From: Deltaproteobacteria bacterium YD0425bin51
GTDB taxonomy: Bacteria > Desulfobacterota > Desulfobacteria > Desulfobacterales > YD0425bin51
DNA: 64,000 nt
Direction of reading: 5' to 3'
NCBI GenBank assembly: GCA_002753225.1
Contig: PDZS01000002.1
Span: 151,129-215,128, forward strand
Position 1 is the first letter of the stretch. Every line of letters starts with the position of its first letter. The notes beneath the pieces are model-generated. The model was not told the origin of the DNA, did no database searches, and saw nothing but the letters and a program-made list of their open reading frames with translations. The position numbers and the translations under genes are program-made. Positions 59,986 through 64,000 of this stretch are shown piece by piece.

Positions 59986-61135
59986 ATATTTTCATAACTT
60001 TTTGGGCGCACAAGTCCCAGCTAAATTGCTCCATATATTTTGCAATTTTTGTCCTATCATAGTTTTTTGAAAAAACATTCAAAATCCCTGCAAATAACCC
60101 TTCTTTATTATTGGGGCTTATTATCCCCATGAATTCATTCTTTAAAATTTCAGATACAGTGCCAACATCAGTAGCAACAGATGGGCATCCACAAGAGAGT
60201 GCTTCATTTAAAACATTTGGACTTCCTTCGCTTCTGCTAGAAAGACAAAAAACATCTGCTGCATTATACCAAAAAACTAAATTCTGATTTGGAACTTCAC
60301 CTATGAAATTTATATGGTTTGCAAGCCCATTTTTATTAACTAATTTTATTAAATCTTTTTTATAATCACCAGCAGGACCAGAAGATCCTATTATATATAA
60401 CCTTGTATCAGAATAGGATTTTAAAATTTGTGGAAAAACATTAATAAGCCTGTCAAAGCCCTTTCCATATGTAAGGGATCCAATAGAAATGATAACCCGC
60501 TCTTTTAAGTTTATATTTAAATGTCTGCGGCATAAAGATTTATCAATATAATAAAAAGCTTTTGTATCTACTCCATTTGGAATTACATCAATTTTTTTGT
60601 TTGATACTCCGTTTTTAATACACAATTCTTTTAGTTTACTGCTCAATGCAATTACAAAATCAGCTTTTTTCAAAAAGCTTTTAATGATCTTTTGGCGAAA
60701 CGATATTTCATCTAAATATAAAGCTTCATGCCCGCGAACAGTAACAATAAATTTTTTCCCAGTAAGTTTTGATAATAGATACCCTGCAAAAATATCTGGA
60801 TATGTCCAATGCAGATCAATTATATCAAACTTTTGATTTAAAGCTATTGGTATTATATTTGCTGCAAAAGAAAAAGCATCAATTGATTTAAAAAACCTTG
60901 GTATAAAAAAAAATCTTGGATGTATTGTCTCAATTCCTTTTAAATTTTCTATTTTAGGGATTAAATTATAATTTTTATATCTATAAAAGCTGTGATACAT
61001 TGGAAAATATGGTATTGGGTTTATTACTTTAATATCACAATATTTTTGCAGAGCTTTTAACCTGTTATGTACGAAAATACCATAATTTGGATATATACTG
61101 TTAGGAAATAGATAACTAATGGCTAAGATGCGCAT
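59963..61135 (-). CDS. Glycosyltransferase family 4
   Basis: VIPNGVDTKAFYYID...SIGSLTYGKGFDRLI...EGSPNVLNEALSCGCPSVATDVGTVSEI. Confidence 0.93.
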   Translation of the reverse strand: MRILAISYLFPNSIYPNYGIFVHNRLKALQKYCDIKVINPIPYFPMYHSFYRYKNYNLIPKIENLKGIETIHPRFFFIPRFFKSIDAFSFAANIIPIALNQKFDIIDLHWTYPDIFAGYLLSKLTGKKFIVTVRGHEALYLDEISFRQKIIKSFLKKADFVIALSSKLKELCIKNGVSNKKIDVIPNGVDTKAFYYIDKSLCRRHLNINLKERVIISIGSLTYGKGFDRLINVFPQILKSYSDTRLYIIGSSGPAGDYKKDLIKLVNKNGLANHINFIGEVPNQNLVFWYNAADVFCLSSRSEGSPNVLNEALSCGCPSVATDVGTVSEILKNEFMGIISPNNKEGLFAGILNVFSKNYDRTKIAKYMEQFSWDLCAQKVMKIYENIVSS

Positions 61136-62988
61136 TTATTAAAAAATCCCTGCATCCAGTTTTCTAAAACTATTAACTGCCAGATAACTCTATGGTGATC
61201 TAATTTTTTCCTCGCATGATCATTAATCAGATTTTCAATTTTTTCTTTTTTAAAATAAGAATGAATAAATGCAGATTTAGATAATAAAATATCCTTTGAG
61301 TAATTTAGCAAATCTTTTTCAAACATTATTTTTAGAGGAGTTGGAAATCCCATTTTTTTGCGATCTATTATCTCTTTTGGGAGTAAATCTTTAACCATTT
61401 TTTTAAGAATAAATTTATTAATACCTTTATGCAATTTATAATGAGATGGAATAGTTGCTGCAAATTCTACAAGGCGGTAGTCTAAAAATGGCACTCTGAG
61501 CTCTAAAGATGCAGCCATACTCATACGGTCTGCTTTTATTAGCAAATCATCCACAAGCCAAGTTTTAATATCAAAATAGAGCATTCTGCTCAAAATATCT
61601 TTGCCTTCTGTTTTAGTAAAGAGATTTTCAATAAATTCAATTTCTTTATTTTTTTCAATAAAATCGACAAAATCTCTATGGTAAAGTAAATCTTTATAAT
61701 GTTCTTCATGGGTTGATATACCCCTGTAACCCTTTTCAAAAGGGATAGAAGATAGAGATAGATATTTACGGAATTTACTCCCTACTGGGAAAAATGAAGC
61801 TATTTTTTGAGCAATTTCAGGGTTTAATAAATGTCTATATTTTTCAATTATGGACATGTAATGATACAGATCATATCCTGCAAAAATTTCATCTGAGCCT
61901 TCACCTGAAAGAATTACAGTTACATGTTCTTTCGCTAGTTTTGCAATAAAATATAATGAAATAGCAGCAGATTCAGTTACTGGCTCATCCATCAGCCAAA
62001 CAAACTTCGGAATAAAATCTTGAAATTCTTTAGTAGATATAAATAGTTCATAATGTTTGGTATTAAATTTAGAAGAAACAGATCTGGCATATTCAGTTTC
62101 ATTGTATTTAGAGCCAAAATTATAGGCAACAGAGAAAGTTTTTAAATGTTCTGGAACTTTTTTAGAAAGCAGTCCTACAACTGTGCTGGAATCAATACCT
62201 CCGCTTAAAAATATCCCAAGAGGGACATCACTTCGCAGTCGAATTTTAGCTGCATCTTCTAAAATATGACAGCTCTGTTTTAGATAGTGAGAAAAACCAA
62301 GGTCATAATCATTGTTGAAATTAATATCCCAATATTTTGTAATAGTAAGATTTTGGGGAGTTATTTCCAAAAGATGTCCTGGGAGAAGCCTTTTAATTCC
62401 TTTAAAAAGAGTGTTTTCACCAGGAATATATCCAAAGCTCATATAAGAATCTATTAGTTGAGGGGACAGCATAGGATGATTATTTAAAGCGCATAAAATA
62501 GCTTTTATTTCTGATGCAAAATAAAAAGAGTCTTTTGTTTGGTAATAATATAAAGGTTTTATACCTAATCTGTCTCTTGATAGGAATAATTTTTTGTTTT
62601 TTTTATCCCAGATCGCAAATGCCCACATCCCATTAAATAGGTTTAAACAATCTTTTCCCCATTCAGCATAAGATGCAAGAAGTACTTCTGTATCTGTGCC
62701 AGTTTTAAAAGAGTATCCTTTTATTTCTAATTCTTTTCTAAGTTCAATGTAGTTATAAATTTCACCATTATATACAATAATTAAATCATTATAAGACATG
62801 GGCTGATTGCCTGAAGAGGTAATATCTAAAATGCTTAACCTCCTATGTCCCAAGCCTATTTTATCAGAATTATTAATCCATAGAGCTTTAGAATCAGGTC
62901 CCCGGTATGGAAAAATATCCCGCATTTTTTGAATTAAGTCTTCTAAAGGGCTTTCTGTTTTGCCCCAAATACCTACTATTCCACACAT
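61123..62988 (-). CDS. asnB: Asparagine synthase (glutamine-hydrolysing) family amidotransferase
   Basis: MCGIVGIWG; PYRGPDSKALW; LGHRRLSILD; FLSGGIDSSTVVGLLSK. Confidence 0.95.
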   Translation of the reverse strand: MCGIVGIWGKTESPLEDLIQKMRDIFPYRGPDSKALWINNSDKIGLGHRRLSILDITSSGNQPMSYNDLIIVYNGEIYNYIELRKELEIKGYSFKTGTDTEVLLASYAEWGKDCLNLFNGMWAFAIWDKKNKKLFLSRDRLGIKPLYYYQTKDSFYFASEIKAILCALNNHPMLSPQLIDSYMSFGYIPGENTLFKGIKRLLPGHLLEITPQNLTITKYWDINFNNDYDLGFSHYLKQSCHILEDAAKIRLRSDVPLGIFLSGGIDSSTVVGLLSKKVPEHLKTFSVAYNFGSKYNETEYARSVSSKFNTKHYELFISTKEFQDFIPKFVWLMDEPVTESAAISLYFIAKLAKEHVTVILSGEGSDEIFAGYDLYHYMSIIEKYRHLLNPEIAQKIASFFPVGSKFRKYLSLSSIPFEKGYRGISTHEEHYKDLLYHRDFVDFIEKNKEIEFIENLFTKTEGKDILSRMLYFDIKTWLVDDLLIKADRMSMAASLELRVPFLDYRLVEFAATIPSHYKLHKGINKFILKKMVKDLLPKEIIDRKKMGFPTPLKIMFEKDLLNYSKDILLSKSAFIHSYFKKEKIENLINDHARKKLDHHRVIWQLIVLENWMQGFFNKCAS

Positions 62989-63000
62989 AAATATTAATTC

Positions 63001-64000
63001 TTAAGTAAAAGGATTATTCATGGATTTAGGGAGTTCAAATATATTTTCAATTTGAGCTTCGTTTTTTTCTTCGGTAGGTTTTTCCTTGTTTTGACCAAGA
63101 AATCTTTGATGTATTAAAGCCATTGCAGACCACCAATAAATAGGTTCATAAACAAGACGGTTAACAAAAGAAGCTGCTATCAAAAAGCCAATCATACCAA
63201 CTTCAAGAGCCGCAATTTCATGATAAGTAATAATGTCTTCATTTATAATCGATTTTTTCCTTACATTAAAGGATCTGGTAAAAAATAAAGCAAGTAGAAA
63301 AACTAGAGGTAAAAAAAGGAGAAGCCCCCCTTCCCCCAATGTTTCAAACCATAGGCTGTGTGCAACATGGCCCAACTCTCCCCAGTCCAAATCTTCCTTA
63401 TGATATCCCATATAATAAGCAAAATTTCGCATACCGCAGCCAAAAATAGGATTTTTAAGCCACACTTCTATTGCTAAGTTCCAAGCGTCTAATCTTTGTT
63501 GACTTGATTCATCTTCCTCTACTTTTTCAGAACTGAACACTCCAGTTATTCTTTCGACATAATATTCAGGAGAATAGCTTAAAGCTACTAGCGTAAGTGC
63601 TAGGAATAAGTATAATGCTTTTTTTCGATATTCTTTAAAGAAAATAATAAAGGCTATGGCGCACCCAACAAGACCAAGAAATCCTCCTCGTGAGCCTGTA
63701 AGCATAATGGACATAATCATACCGAAAGCTCCAAGAGATGCCCCTATTCTTATCCAGTTATTTCCTTTTTTTAGAGCTTTATTTAAAACTAGTGGCAGCA
63801 TTAAAATTAAAGCTGCAGCAAATTGGTTTGCGTCCTGTACAACTCCTCCTCCCCAGTTTTCAAATCTGTCTCCGGTTGTTCCTCTTAAATCCCAGCATTT
63901 ATAAACCAGCCAAGCAGAACTTAACATAAGAGCGTTTTTAAACCATGTTAATTTATAATCTGAATCTATAATATTAACAAATAAAAGGAAAAATATTATA
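63001..64000 (-). CDS. O-antigen ligase/polymerase (Wzy_C-like); frame is open to the right window edge, so 5'-truncated here
   Basis: TGSRGGFLGLVGCAIAF; FGCGMRNFAYYMGY...VAHSLWFETLGEGGLL; upstream of 63927 the frame stays open (IIFFLLFVNIIDSDYKLTWFKNAL). Confidence 0.85.
   Translation of the reverse strand, partial: IIFFLLFVNIIDSDYKLTWFKNALMLSSAWLVYKCWDLRGTTGDRFENWGGGVVQDANQFAAALILMLPLVLNKALKKGNNWIRIGASLGAFGMIMSIMLTGSRGGFLGLVGCAIAFIIFFKEYRKKALYLFLALTLVALSYSPEYYVERITGVFSSEKVEEDESSQQRLDAWNLAIEVWLKNPIFGCGMRNFAYYMGYHKEDLDWGELGHVAHSLWFETLGEGGLLLFLPLVFLLALFFTRSFNVRKKSIINEDIITYHEIAALEVGMIGFLIAASFVNRLVYEPIYWWSAMALIHQRFLGQNKEKPTEEKNEAQIENIFELPKSMNNPFT

Overview
AT-rich chromosomal window from a bacterium that looks like an anaerobic deltaproteobacterium (Desulfobacterales-like; inferred from gene content and selenoprotein use, not proven). 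Contents from left to right: (1) an accessory module (AMP-ligase, GNAT-like protein, rifampin-phosphotransferase-like PEP-utilizing enzyme, and an HMG-CoA reductase fused to an APH-type kinase) directly abutting the housekeeping run dxr-cdsA-uppS-frr-pyrH-tsf-rpsB; (2) CNG-type K+ channel, HU, MCP, gmhB-like, rlpA, lon, hsp20, DUF47/Pit phosphate transport, radical SAM; (3) a DUF433/DUF5615-type toxin-antitoxin locus with a frameshifted toxin; (4) hypF, a HesB-like selenoprotein with in-frame UGA, rubredoxin, and a pentapeptide-repeat protein divergent from an exosortase/EpsI/TPR cluster; (5) an arsenic operon (ACR3, ArsM with UGA at a conserved Cys position, CcdA-like, two thioredoxin-fold proteins, ArsP-like permease, ArsR); (6) mqnC, hybrid kinase and sigma54 regulator; (7) two sets of type IV pilus minor pilins, a PilY1 with three inserted beta-modules, and a PilB/GspE ATPase; (8) LysM protein, groEL/groES, FmdB-like protein, and an exopolysaccharide block (two GT4, asnB-like, O-antigen ligase running off the window). 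Best leads: the HMGR-kinase fusion module coupled to dxr, and the two UGA-containing genes, each with a hairpin at the spacing expected of a bacterial SECIS.
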